From NCBI GenBank assembly GCA_022478985.1, contig JAKSZP010014870.1, positions 16,875 through 80,874 on the forward strand: a stretch of 64,000 nucleotides of DNA, written 5' to 3'. Positions 20,040 through 31,695 of this stretch are shown here, in pieces. The stretch comes from Massospora cicadina (taxonomy: Eukaryota; Entomophthoromycota; Entomophthoromycetes; Entomophthorales; Entomophthoraceae). The number at the start of each line of letters is the position of its first letter. Position 1 is the stretch's first letter. The notes beneath the pieces were generated by a model. It had not been told where the DNA came from and did no database searches. It saw only the letters and a program-made list of their open reading frames with translations. The translations under genes and the position numbers were made by a program.

Positions 20040-22440
20040 CCACCAGTAATAATTCAAAAAAATTAAAAAATTCATTATAGGGATCAACTACTGCTTCACG
20101 ATCAAACCATCATCCAGAGCCCCTTATGAAATATATGCTCATGCAAAAAGATATGAATATACATTGCAGGGTGTCTTCCCATGATATTAAACAGTGGGAG
20201 ACACATCAAATCCCATAATCCACAGCAATTCAGTGGATTATGAAAGCCATTAAGCCTGCATCACTGTTTTTTAGAGACTATAAGTTCTCTGCTGGGGCCG
20301 CCAAACGCTGGCTTGATACCCAATCTCGCTGAATATGGTGGTGCTTTCCAAATCTTTTCACGTTTGTACCAAAGATGCGCTCAAATGGGTGAAACTTTCA
20401 CTCAATCACCTCACCATTGAGGCTGTCATCTGCAAGGATATGAAGCCCATAGATGTAAAAGCCTGGGTGGAAGAAGATATTGATCTCTACAATGGGATGG
20501 ATTTCACCAAGACGGGCATACCAGCGAAATTCACTCAAGCTGTCAGGAGTTTGGGCCTCCTATCAATTGAATTACCTGCATATGTGAAGCGCTTGCCAAA
20601 TGTTTCACCCCTTTAAATGGGCTCACCATGCCCTTCCAGTTAAAATAGAACTGAAATGGTACAATACCACATTATCCCCCAAGGAGGCTCTATTGTGGAT
20701 TGTATCCAAGTTCAAGGCTACCAAAGCCTAGCACTGGTCATATACCTACATCCTCCAGTAACTGAGTCTGACCTGATGAAGGCGGGTTGGACAAAAGAAG
20801 GCTGTAGAGTTGGGGCCTTTCCAGTATTGGTCACTGGAAGATGCCATCAACTGGTGCGCCAATGGGTCTACCACGTTGGAAATGAAATACTGGTTCCAGG
20901 AAGGCACCAGCATTGAGCAGGTTTGCAAGTGGGCGATCTGGGGTAACAAAGCCAATCCATGAGACTCTTTGTGGCCACATATTCCCCATTACAAAATAGA
21001 AATTCTGGCTTGACTTCACCACACTTGCTGAGGCAGTCAACTGGGACGCTGTGGAGTTCACCCCCAAATTTTCCCAACTGTGGATGGAACATGAAGTTTC
21101 TTCACAAGCAGCAGCAGTGATGAAGGGGTTCACAACTCCCAACCTCAGGTGCGAGTAACTAAATCAGGCATTTGCATCAAAACCCTTAATAACTGGAAAC
21201 AGTAATTCCTGAAGCCATCTGTTGCCACCCTTATGCTGCTGAAGGCTTTTCTCCCATGGAGGCTTTCCAATGAAATGAAGCAAATGTGCCTGCTGTAATG
21301 GCGAGGATCTTCACCAGCGGGGGCCATAATAGCATCACAGCGAGGGACTGGTTCCAGCATAACTCAATCACACTGGAGGCTCTACAACAGTACCTGCATC
21401 TGACATGTGGGCCTGAAGCTGCCCTCCACTGGTACCATCTGGGCTTCTCATTGACTGACGCCCTTGGCTGACAAAATTTTGAGATCAGAGCGCCGATGGA
21501 CAGGAATATAGCCTGCCATGATATTAAAATCCGCCAGTTAAAAGCTTTCTTGAACTGGGGGTTTAGCCTCAAAGAATCGCTCATTTGGATTATAAATGGT
21601 AAAGCCCCAGATGGCGCACCAAAACCCACCCTGAAAACCAAGTCATATAGCACCTCAGCAGTTCAAACCAATAAGAACTCGTGGAATGGTACCAGTAGCC
21701 ACATTGGTTATATCTACTAACTTATCAGCAGAGGCTTTACAGACTTCCAGGCACCTAAGTCATACCTTAAATATGCTATCCAAATCCACTTGCAGCTAGT
21801 GGAGGAGGAGAAGTGGTCTGACTTAATCATTTTGGTTTATCATGAACTTGACGTGGTATTGATAGATGGGGACTTCAACCACCGCTGGGTACCCAAATAT
21901 AGGTACATTGATACCACAATCCTGGGAGAGCTCAATTGAAAGAAACTCCTCAAAGTCAATATCAAATACAAAGGTGTATATTTTTTTGCAGAACTGACCC
22001 ACTATGCAAACTAAACTTCCTGATAGGTCACATTCCAAAATCTTCCAACAGATTAGGAATGAGAATGGGTACATGAGGCAATCTGTTTAGCCTCTCATAC
22101 TGTAGGGAAGTTTGAGAATTTCAGAAGGCTGGCGGTGACTATATTGCTAAGTGCCTTTGCCCCCAAACTATGGAGGCGCTCTATGAACTGGCTCCATGGA
22201 TGAGATCAGATAAAAATTGCTCTCCCATGATTCATCCGCCTTCCCGGTCTCAGCTGGGTCATTTATGTGGAACAGGAAGACGCCAAACAAAAGTGCCTGT
22301 TTTTCTATCAGACCGGCCACACAATGGCCCAGTGTCACCACAAAAAAGGAAAACCCCTCATGATTCTGACTACAAATTGGTCAGCAGTGTCACCAAAGTT
22401 AGGATGAAAAATTTCCTCTATCTCAAAGCCAAGGTATAGC
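20040..22440 (+). pseudogene. LINE A ORF1: 13-residue W-repeat array and CCHC knuckle
   Basis: Open pieces at 20335-20616, 20656-20916, 21286-21471, 21496-21720 and 22170-22439 belong to one ORF1. Where frames hold, aromatic residues recur every 13: LKWVKLSL ... AKAW-type units at 20385-20470, LHWYHLGFSLTDALG at 21430, and FLNWGFSLKESLIW at 21550. The array is followed by a basic/aromatic region and a zinc knuckle at about 22285 (CLFFYQTGHTMAQC), in which the second Cys has become Phe. ORF1 proteins of this kind bind element RNA. LINE B shows the same order in better condition. Confidence 0.75.
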
Positions 22441-23199
22441 TCCCACAGAATCTGACAGAGGTCATGGACATGAAGCATTAGCAACAGGAGCTGAGCATCA
22501 CCCATAAGGAAGCATGGGTAAGGGAGGCGGCCAAGCAACCTGAAGTGGACAATAAATCCTTCATAAACCCCAACCCTGAAGTGTATATAATGGATGATGG
22601 GATGAGCCTGGACCTAGTTGCACCTTGCCCATCACAAGTGGAGTGGACAGTCCACAAGGAGGCATGCTGGCAGAAATCCAGCCTCAAAAATCTTCAAAGG
22701 AGAATCAACCGTTGCCAGTCCTTCAAATTTATCCAATAAGCCTGAAATGCAAAGTTGGGTCAAGAAAGCATGCAAGTTGTTAGAAAAAAACTATGTGCTG
22801 AAACCCAATCACCCTCTGGGTGGCCAATTGATATAGCCAGCTGAATTCCCCCCAGAAATAAACACAGTCCCACTAAGAAACCTAAATGAGGGTCTGGTAA
22901 GAAGTCATTGAGCGTTGCTGCCACTCCTGTTCAAACTGGAGTGTATAAAAAGCTCCCAAAATTGGCGTTAAAACCTTCACTACTATCAATTTACCAGGAA
23001 TTGGGGATGGCTTCAGAATTTACAGTGCACAAATTTTCTGGCAATAAAATTCTCATGCCCCCCAACTGCCCCTGCAAAACACCACCTGTCTCATGCTCTC
23101 TATTAGCAACCACTGCCGTCAAAGCACCAATCTTAATCCACAATTTAATTCATAACCTGGAAAAACACCTAGACCATCCTCATACCTGGGGGTTGGGAG

Positions 23200-24010
23200 A
23201 ATGATAATGCTTATAGTGACCATGAATGCTCAGGGGATGTCAAGAATTTAGATGAGGAGGAGGAAGATTCATAATTTTAAATCAAATAATAAGGTCAATT
23301 TAATTTTACTTTTGGAGCACAAGCTTGAAGCCAAAAAGAAATAACACCAAACTCAAACTACAATGCAATGAGCCAATTGTGGTCCCTCCAGATCAGGTGC
23401 CAAACCCTTTGGATGGACCATGTGGCCATCATTGCGATTAACAAGAAGCCTAACCTGGTATTCATGGAGGAATATTATGCCAGATGTATCTTAGTAGCCA
23501 TGGCCACTGATAAAAAAACAGGAAAGAGCCTCCAAGTGGTAACGGTGTATGCATCACAAAAGCCCCACAAAAACTAGAATTTTTGGAACTTTTTACTGGA
23601 GGTATCAACTGAAGAGATTATGGTCATAGCAGGAGACCTGAACTGTTAAATAAACGTGAGCCAGGATATGTTCCTGATGAGTGAGTGCCCCAACTGCAAG
23701 GCCGAGGGGATGCTAGAGTACATGGCCAAATCAGGGATGTGCCTTACAATCAACAATGAGGACGATGACCCTGATAACCTGACAAAATGGTTGTATGATT
23801 CTAGCAGGGCACCACAGACAGGTTTGCGCCTGGACTATATGCTCATGTTATCTAATCTCAAGATGCTGACATCTAACAGCGAAGTCAGCATAAACTTTGA
23901 GAGTGACCATATGATTGTCTGCGTGGAGATTGACCCAGAGAAACCTCAAAGAATAGGGAGTGGCAGATCATACCAGCCATGCTGAGGATGGGGAGTGGCG
24001 CCAAGTGATT
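23200..24010 (+). pseudogene. LINE A apurinic-like endonuclease
   Basis: Two frames (23368-23577 and 23656-23985) cover most of the endonuclease that nicks target DNA. Visible motifs are the start region TMNAQGM (the Asn motif, normally T-x-N-x-x-G/N), a damaged QETH-like stretch near 23315, AGDLNC at 23625 (GDFN motif), LDYML, and SDHMIV at 23905 (SDH motif). Stops and a frame change separate the halves. Confidence 0.8.
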
Positions 24011-24439
24011 GAAACCAGACTGGATCAACTGGTCATTTACTTGGATTGTCAACCAGGAATTGATCCCCTGGAATGATGAATCTGAATAAAGGAGAAAAAA
24101 GCATGATAGCATGAAGTTTGAGAAAGTGAAGACCTACAAATGAACTGACACTGAAAAGCACCTGAAGCTTTCCTGGAGGGACAGCAAATAACGCTGAAGT
24201 GAGTACAAAATGACTCACAAGTGCTATTGGGCATTAATGACAAAACAGAACTTGGTGCGCTGGATGAGTACTACCTATCAATATCAAAGCCCAGCGGTAA
24301 TGATGACCAAGAAGGGCCTAGCTTCCCTCAAGGAAATCCTATCCAAAGCCAAGATTCTTAGGTGGAAACCCAGTTGGGTGAAGTATCCTCCAAACCTGAA
24401 AGAATTAAGAGTGAGATTGAAAGTTTCTATGGGGAATGA

Positions 24440-25440
24440 TTCCAATACCGCTAGATGAGCAATGCTGCAAATGAAGCCCTGATTGATCTGGACAAGCTGG
24501 CGCCTGGGGCCTGCTCACCAAATAATGCCCAAAGGTTAATTGCCAAATTTACAATTGAAGAAGTTAAGTGCAAATTGAAGAAATCACCAAAGAGGAAATC
24601 CCCAGGCCCTGTCAATATATGTGCAGGAATTTTTATAGCGCTTTCCATGACCGCATAGTGAAGGAGCTCACCAAACTTTTCAATTTGTGCTTGCAAACTG
24701 GATTACAGATCCCTGAAGGCCAGGAGACCCAAATTGTACTTCTGTACAATAAGGGGCTCCAATGTCAACTTTAGAACTGGCGCCTGATTGCCTTGTCCAA
24801 TGCTGACTACAAGCTTCTAACAAGAATTTTATTGAATATGCTAATGGCAACAACCCTGCAAACCCTCCATCAGGCCCAGCATGGGTTCATCAGGGGATGC
24901 ACCATCTGGGACAGTATTGGGATCATCCAGAACGTGCTTCAGGACATATGTGGATCTGAACAGGACTATCTCATGTTTCTTGACATAGAGAAGGCCTATG
25001 ATTGGGTAGCATGTCCATTATTTCAAATGGCGTTAAAAGCTTTGGGTATCCCTGACGCTTTCTGCTCCTGAATCTTGACGCAATATTTGGGGCTGACAAT
25101 CAAGGTGATTTTTGCCAATGGCCTTATCAATGATATCACATTTAGTCAAAGGCTCCACCAAGGTAATCCCATGTAGCTAATCCTATTCAACTTTGCAGCC
25201 AACATCCTTTTGGCAGCAGTGGACGCGAAACTATGGGGCTTAGTCTACCCAAACCAGTGGCCGCTGAAAATGCCAGCTTTTGCCAATGACACCATAATTG
25301 GGATTAGCTCTATGACTGACCTTCAAGGCGCCAAGGAGCTTCTGAGCCTATACCAATCAGTGTTAAACATGAAGATTAACCTGGACAAAACAGCTTTAAT
25401 GAGGATCAGTGCCCCCAAATTCAGCCCAACTTATTAAATA
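24440..25440 (+). pseudogene. LINE A reverse transcriptase
   Basis: Domain order in broken frames: SPKRKSPGPVNICAGIF (fingers), NWRLIALSNADYKLL, HGFIRGCTIWDSIG, FLDIEKAYDWV with the first catalytic Asp, a QGNPM-like turn, and FANDTIIGISS where the FADD box should be. The second-site Asp is Asn, so it is inactive. The frames at 24793-25071 and 25210-25437 carry the core. Confidence 0.88.
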
Positions 25441-26329
25441 GCTCCAATCCAAAACACACAAGAAATCTGCTACCTCAGAATTCTTTTGACAATAAGGGTC
25501 TGGCGGTACTTGAAACTGAACAGGAGGTGTTGTAAAGTCTGTCAGCCCATATGGCTTTCTGGAAACATGTACGCCTCAATCTCAAGGAAGAAGTGCTAGC
25601 TATCAACATCTTCATCTTCTTTAGGCTCTGGTACTTAACCCATGTGCTGCTCATGAGCCCAAACCGGGAGAAGAAAATCAAGACTCTGCTTTTCACCTTC
25701 CTCTGGTTCAAGGCAAAAGCAGCACTGATCGCCCTCAACACCCTGTTCAATCCAAAGAATGAAGGAAGAATGGTCCTGCTTGATTTTGAGTCCCATGCCT
25801 AGAGGATATGGGCCAATTGCTTCCTCCAAATGGTGCAGACACACATGCGCTGCCCAACCCTTGCGTGGAATGTCAACTGGGCATGAGACCAGGGCCTTGT
25901 AGCCAGTCTCCTCTCACTTCTTGCGTACATAAATGCTAACCTGACCCATAGTCCCCGCCTGAACAGCCAGCTCATACTACTGGTGGTTGTGCAATCAGGC
26001 TGTGAGGCTAGGGGGTTGGTTGTTTAAGCTTTGACACATGGTGCCAACCAGATTTGTAGGGATGTTGATTCCATAATTCCACAATGAATTTCACAACTTA
26101 CTGGGAGGAATTTAATCAAATCAGCTATGAATTCACAAGTAAGTCCATCAAAATTCTCAAAGTCAACTTCCATAGAATATGGCAAACTGCTCCTGAAGCT
26201 TTGATGCATTCAACCTGTTTGACACTAGATCATCAATGACTGGGTGACCAAGGGCTATGATACTAACTACCCAATTAAGAAGTTAATTTTTGGACTTAAT
26301 TCCTGACTAGTTACATTGAAGCAAAGGTT

Positions 26330-26700
26330 GGTCACCTGGTGGATCCTACACTGAGCATTAATTCCAGTAAGCATAGCAGACCAGACTACCTGCACAAGGA
26401 TTGCCCCATCTGCACCAAGCTGAAAGCAGATACTGGTCACCACTATTAATAGTGCGCCGTTTTCTGAAAAGACTGGTCCACAATGAGGTTCCTCCTTTCA
26501 GGCGTTGAATCATCTGAGAAGATGAACTCATCATAGGACCTGTTTTTTGTGTCAACCCTGAAAACATCCCTAATCCAGCTGCATGCCTTCCTCTACCATT
26601 ATTGTATATGGGTTGTAAAGTTGGCCCTTGTTGCCAAAAGTTTTGGCAATGAGCGCCCCCATTACAAAGGTTTGGTTTTAAAGACAATTCAGATTCTATC
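26330..26700 (+). pseudogene. LINE A C-terminal zf-RVT domain
   Basis: Plus-strand translation gives HKDCPICTKLKADTGHHY, then a later Cys. This matches ECPICAEPEADIAHHYYKC in LINE B. The pattern C-x2-C ... H-H ... C at the end of ORF2 is the zinc-binding domain that follows RT in many I/Tad/L1-type LINEs. Stops occur inside it. Confidence 0.7.
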
Positions 26701-26994
26701 CAACTGGCTTCAGTGGATCACCAAATTTTTGCATTTAATCCTTGGGTATTATAAAGCTGCATGCCTGACTTTCCCCACTGGATCACTCATCATATGTGAA
26801 AAAGCAACAAGTTGATTAAGAGTTTAATGGCCTGTAAGTCTTTCAGCACTAGAACCATGGTAGCAATGGCAATCACTGATCAGCAATGGTTAGAGATGCT
26901 AGCTGGCTAGTGGACCCTTCCTGGTCTTTTTTTAATCTCAACAAAACATTCATGTTCTGAACTTCCCTCTTACTTTCTTTTGTTTTAAATAAGA

Positions 26995-27428
26995 GATAAA
27001 GTTTTCAAGTAAAATCATTACAAAAGTAAAATAGGACCTAAGCTGGAGCATCCTCTTTTTTTGGAAAAGTAAATCTTCTAAATTGTTACAGTAGTTTCAG
27101 AGTTATGCGCAAGCAAACATAGAAAAAGGTAAAAAATATATATACAGGTCAAATTAAGAAACTTTTTCTTTTCAAAGTCAGTTAAAAACACATTCACTGA
27201 TGTACTGACTGACATCTGAAACCTTAATGCCTAATAAGTTAATCTATTTAGGTGAGTGTATGAGAATTGTCAAATTATGAAACTATCAAGTCTTATAAGT
27301 TCAATCTCATTTGGGCAAGTGGGTAAGAATTGGAAAATTATGAAACTATTGAGTCTGATAGGTTCAATATATTTGGTGAGTGGGTGATAATTGGCAAATA
27401 TCTTAAATTTTATATTTATTTTAGGTAT
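26995..27428 (-). repeat. Dispersed repeat plus left part of Helitron-like family H2
   Basis: Bases 27010-27150 are the reverse complement of the repeat at 52075-52215, sharing AGAGTTATGCGC with GCGCATAACTCT and GAGCATCCTC with GAGGATAC. Bases 27175-27420 carry plus-sense tandem units: GACTGACATCTGAAACC ... AAGTTCAATCT-ATTTGGGTGAGTGGGTGA-AATTGGCAAAT. The same units occur at 29380, 30780 and 63430. Confidence 0.65.
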
Positions 27429-29260
27429 GCCAACCAGGGGATGAACAATAACAAAATCAAAACAAAAAACTGATCAAAAATGAATGGAAAGAAATAAAAC
27501 TACTAACCAGGCGGGGAGTGGAAACCTCTAACCCACCATGGCAGAGGGTGAGGGGGTTGGTCTTCAGAAAAATGCGCCCCAATCATGGGATTTTGATTAA
27601 AGTAGCAGATCAAAGTGGAGAGCCAGGGCGTTGGGGCATCTGCGTAGTGGGGGTGGAAGATGGTGTAGTACAAGTTTTCTGCCTCCACATTAATATTAGT
27701 GCAGTAAAGCACTTCAAAAAATGCTGTGACAAAAATTCCAGCTTCTTTGTGGGCTTCAGAAAGTTGGGCAAAAAGGGAGATACTGTGGTGGGTGATTTTA
27801 GCTTAAGGGTTGAATTTGGTGAGCGTTGTGACATTCATGACAGCAACTTCAGCATCATCAAATAACTTTGAGATTTTGCTGCATGTAGATTCAGGGAAGT
27901 CAGGGGGGTAAGAAGAGGGTGGGCAGGCTATGCTGGAACTGAGCCACTGATTGGGCCACTGCTTTGCATAGGGTTGGGCATTGAGGAGAAGTCACCGCAG
28001 CTAAGGTGAGCTGGTGGTCACTTTGGTAGGGGGCTGCATTGGGCAGAGGAGTGAAATTTCTGGGGGGTGGGGTTTCATCAAAGTCAGAAAGGAAAAATTT
28101 TGCCTGACCATAATTGTATTGGCTGAGAGGTTGACTGGAATGCTCACTAATGAGAATGTTACCTGATTTGTCAACCTCCACCAATAGGTCCCATGGATTT
28201 TGGTTCACAAGAATAGTGGCATTAGAGTTAAGTGGGTGGAAGTGGGCAAATGGGTGGGTTCTTGGGTGCAAAGGGTGGTCCAAGCCTGGCTCTGATTGGC
28301 TGGGGTGGGTTTAGGTGGGAGAATGTGGCTGGAAGATTTGGGGGGCCAATTTCCCATTCTGGCCCATTAAACGAGAGTGGAGGGTGGGAGGGGGTAGCAA
28401 AGTGCTCCATACAGGACCCGCGGAGGGGGCTCTGAAGCCGTATCAGCAGAAGCAGTATGTGGGCAAGCTTTTTTGCATGGTTGAGCCCAAAGAAGAGGGG
28501 ACAAATCTGCTGACCATTATCACCCTGAGCCCAAAAGAAATGCTCTGGCACTGCTGTGACACTAGCGTGGGGGGATTTGGTGGGCTATGGCAGGGTGGTG
28601 TGGGATGATGGTGGCAGTTGCGCAAGGGGCAGCGAGGCACTCTGCACCAGAGGGTACTGCAAAGATGAGGTTGGGCTGAGTGCCATAAGCCATAAGCCCC
28701 ATGACCAACTGGTTATATAAAACTTGGGGTGGGAGATGGGACAGGAGATTTGCAAATGACACCACCAGGGTGGTGTCCAAAGGGAGGCAAGTATGGGTAG
28801 TGGGAATAGGGGTATTTTTGTAAAATTAAAGGAGTTATTTCCACTGATGCAGCATCCTCCTCTGTTTGGAACCCAATATCAAAGTAGCCCTTAAATGGGC
28901 GGAAGTCATTAAAAACAGCTGGCACAAAGGCTGTGATGGTTAGGTCAATAATTGCCTTGTCAGCATATGGGAATAAATGCTTATAGTCAACGCAGAGACA
29001 AAATCAAATGGTGGAACAAGGGAGGGCGAGTGGATGGGGGCAAGAAGGGTGGATGCATGCCAGGTGGAGCGCTAAGTTCCATGGGGGGATAAATCAGCTG
29101 GACAAGGTGGGTGAGCTGTTCGAGCCCATCCAAATGTGTTTGCCTACTGGGCAGAAAATGCTAGGCAGTTTATTACCGCTTTCCCACACTGGGGTGTCAG
29201 GTGGCAGATCTGAGGACATCAAATAGGAAATGGGCGTGGCCAGATGGCAGTGGATAAACA
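27429..29260 (-). mobile_element. Unknown element family U, copy 1, nested in H2
   Basis: The minus strand holds frames at 27900-28283, 28228-28551 and 28713-28925 and a downstream stretch at 27503-27834. Their translations are proline-rich. They include APYQSDHQLTLAAVTSPQCP and, downstream, a well-formed stretch (AKITHHSISLFAQLSEAHKEAG, then FFEVLYCTNINVEAENLYY). The 28 kb part matches the copy at 48785-49950 (SEHQLTVMTAASPKNHPLHKA). The 27.5 kb part matches a plus-strand copy at 31700-32345. Three copies show it is mobile. No transposase, RT or known domain is recognised. H2 repeat units flank it on both sides, so it inserted into H2. Confidence 0.55.
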
Positions 29261-29700
29261 AAATTTTTTTAAATAAATTGCTCAAAAGTGAGATTGAGTG
29301 GAAAGAAGTTTTTTTGGCTAATATTATAAATAATTTACTAAATTGCTCACTCAAAACTAAACAAAAAGCAAACTGCTTAATAAAATTCTAACTCTGACTG
29401 ACTTACATTTAGTCTGATAGGTTCAATCTACTTGGGCGAGTGGTTAAGAAGTGGCAAATATATTGTATAATCTACCAAATTGCTAAACCAAAACTATACA
29501 AAAATCAGTGTTAGAGTTTTAAGTAGATTATTAAGTGGATGTAGGGTAACCAACATACCAGCCATGAGGGAAACAATGAAGCTTTTGGCCCAAATGGGTC
29601 AAGCATAGTGCTACCACAGCCTTTAAGCTGTCAGTGCAAGCTCATAAATAAATCTGAGCAACGCTGAGTAACTCCACTTGTATTTCACAAAATTTGATTT
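29261..29700 (+). repeat. Right part of Helitron-like family H2
   Basis: After the U insertion the H2 text resumes: AAATTGCTCACTCAAAACTAAACAAAAA, one tandem unit near 29400, and the 3' module CCAGCCATGAGGG ... TAGTGCTACCACAGCC ... CTGTCAGTGCAAGCTCATAAATAAA ... GAGCAACGCTGAGTAA. The module recurs at 31130-31250 and 63760-63880. Confidence 0.65.
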
Positions 29701-30100
29701 AGATCATATTGCAATTATCTTATCAGCCTCAGTGCAGTAGTGATCATTGGTTGAAATTTTGGATGAATAAAATTAAGTTCTTTTAACAGGTGTAGATAGT
29801 TTATTTGAGGTAAGCCAACTAGGGCACCAGGTGTAGATAGCAAAATACAAAATATTTTAGCTAAAATAAAACTATAAAAACTAAGATTTATTTATTTGGA
29901 GGGTAATTTTAATATCTTTTTTTTGCAAAAAAATCAAAAGATAGAAAATAGAAAAGATAAAATATTGTAAACTGATAAATATCAGGCAATACGTTCAATC
30001 AGAGTAATCTCTAAAATTAAAGATATTTAATACTTTAATGTTCACTATATTCATTTTTTATATTGGTCTAATTTAAATCAGTTGCCACTAATGGTATATA
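29701..30100. other. AT-rich spacer, no gene seen
   Basis: Contains a short fragment (TAAGCCAACTAGGGC at 29811) resembling the end of family U (GCCAACCAGGGG). Nothing else is recognised. Confidence 0.4.
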
Positions 30101-30734
30101 TTAGTATAGTAATCCACAAAGGGTAACTTCTTACTTGCTCCTGTCTAACTCACAATATTGTATGTATTGTAATCTTACATCTTTCATCTAACACACTTTA
30201 TGACATAACCTATTGATGAAATTTTACACAGTTATTAAGGTCATATGACAATAAAATATTCAACCATAACTTTTAAAACTTTTCTCTATTTAATGTGGTA
30301 TATGTTGGTCTGTAGTTAAATTTTGCAATTGGTTTTTAACTACCTTCTGAACTAGCTAAAAATTTTAAAAAATTGGCACAATTTGTATATCTATGATGAT
30401 AATTCAATAATCCATTGAAAAATTTAATTTATATAGTCAAAATAAAAAGTTTTATATGTAATAAATGAAAATCCTATATATTTTTGATAGTAGTTAGTAT
30501 ATTGTTAAGGCTGAGAAGTTTGATATTCAGTCGATTTGATAATTTTAATAGTTTACCAAGTGGTTGGTGGTTTTAGGTTGATTTATAAGCTTGATGGTCT
30601 TAGTAATTAGTTGTTAATCTGTTGATTTGATAAGTTAACTGGTTTTGGTAGGTTGTTGGTGGTTTTCTGGTTGTTGGTTATTTTAGAAGTTCAAAACACT
30701 TTTCCCAAGCTTTGCTTGGGATTATCTTATCTAG
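30101..30734 (+). mobile_element. Helitron-like element H1, copy with intact 3' terminus
   Basis: The 3' end is diagnostic. A perfect 7-bp-stem hairpin CCCAAGC-TTT-GCTTGGG (30704-30720) is followed by 10 bases and CTAG at 30731-30734. A hairpin upstream of a CTRR terminus is the Helitron signature. The interior holds degenerate repeats of GGTTTTGGTAAG-type text (GTGGTTGGTGGTTTT ... GATTTGATAAGTTAA). The 5' edge is inferred from alignment with 52295 and 62430. No Rep/helicase is encoded, so it is non-autonomous. Confidence 0.65.
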
Positions 30735-30769
30735 TTTTTTTCTAACTATATGCCCACTTGATATAAACA

Positions 30770-31250
30770 GTAACTCTAACAAACTGACTGTCATCTGTGA
30801 CCATCAAGTCTTATAGGTTCAACTATCTGGCCAAGTGGGTAAGAATTTTAAAAATAATAAATAAGTCACCAATTTTCTCACCCAAAATTAAATACTTACT
30901 CACCCAAGACTTAATAATTGCTCACCTAAAACTAAACAAAAATCTATTTAATAAAACTTTAACACTAACTGACTGACTGACATTGATTCTGATACATTCA
31001 ATCTATTTGGCAGAGTGTTTGAAATTAATGAATATATTGAATAGCTCACTAAAATGCTCACCTGAAATTAAACAAAATCAGTTTTAGATGTTAAAGTAGA
31101 TTAAAAGTAGATCTGGAATAACCAGCTCACCAGCCTTGATAGAATGGCAAAGCTGTTGGTCCGCATGGCTCAAATGTAGTGCTGGCACAGCCTTTATGCT
31201 ATGTGAGTGTAGCTCATAAATAAACCCTGTAAGCCAGGCAACTCTGCTAG
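30770..31250 (+). mobile_element. Helitron-like family H2, copy ending in CTAG
   Basis: Two tandem units (GACTGTCATCTGTGACC at 30788; GACTGACTGACATTGATTC at 30968) precede the 3' module GTAGTGCTGGCACAGCC ... GTAAGCCAGGCAACTCTGCTAG. The terminus is CTAG at 31247-31250. It is followed without a gap by the 5' end of an H1 copy. Confidence 0.6.
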
Positions 31251-31695
31251 TATATATATAAATGATGTTTCTTTGTTAGTTTAGTTTGTATGCGCTCCTA
31301 TAACATTTATCCAATTGTAATGAATATTCAGTAAATTGTTGTGCACATGCCAAAGAAGGTTTCTGAATTAGTACAACTATTTTCATATTAGTAAATTAAT
31401 AGATATTATATTTAATAAGTGAAACTTTTTATATTTTAATAGTAATTGGTACATGGTTACAGCTGAGCAATTTATTATTTGGTTGATTCAATAGTTTAAA
31501 TGGTTTTGCTAGAAGGTTAGTGGTTATTTGACAAATTTATAAAGTTAATCATTTCAAAAAAGTAGCATGTGATTGGCTGATTTAATAATTTTAATGGGTT
31601 TTCCAAATGGTGTTGGTTTTAAGTTGATTTAATAGGGTTAATTGGGTTTTGCAAATGGTTAGTAATACTTTATAAATTTTTAGAAGGGTAATAGG
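31251..31695 (+). mobile_element. Helitron-like H1, 5' part
   Basis: Starts TATATATATAAATGATG and continues ATTTATCCAATTGTAATGAA ... TTGTTGTGCACATGCC. This matches TCTATATATATAAATGAATG ... CATCCAATTGTGATGAAAC ... GTTGTGTGCATGCC at 52297. The GTTACAGCTGAGCAATTT module and the GGTTTTGC-type minisatellite follow. Confidence 0.6.

Larger units (their letters stand above)
20008..26990 (+). mobile_element. LINE A, degenerate non-LTR retrotransposon
   Basis: On the plus strand the order is ORF1 (13-residue W repeats, then zinc knuckle), apurinic endonuclease, reverse transcriptase, and a C-terminal CCHC-type zf-RVT. It has no LTRs. It is a paralogue of LINE B (52720-62318), matching through all domains, and the copies are clearly diverged. 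Frames are broken by many stops and indels. The 3' end is near 26990 after ACTTTCTTTTGTTTTAAATAAG. The 5' end is obscured by the direct-repeat element at 17957-20007. Confidence 0.88.
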
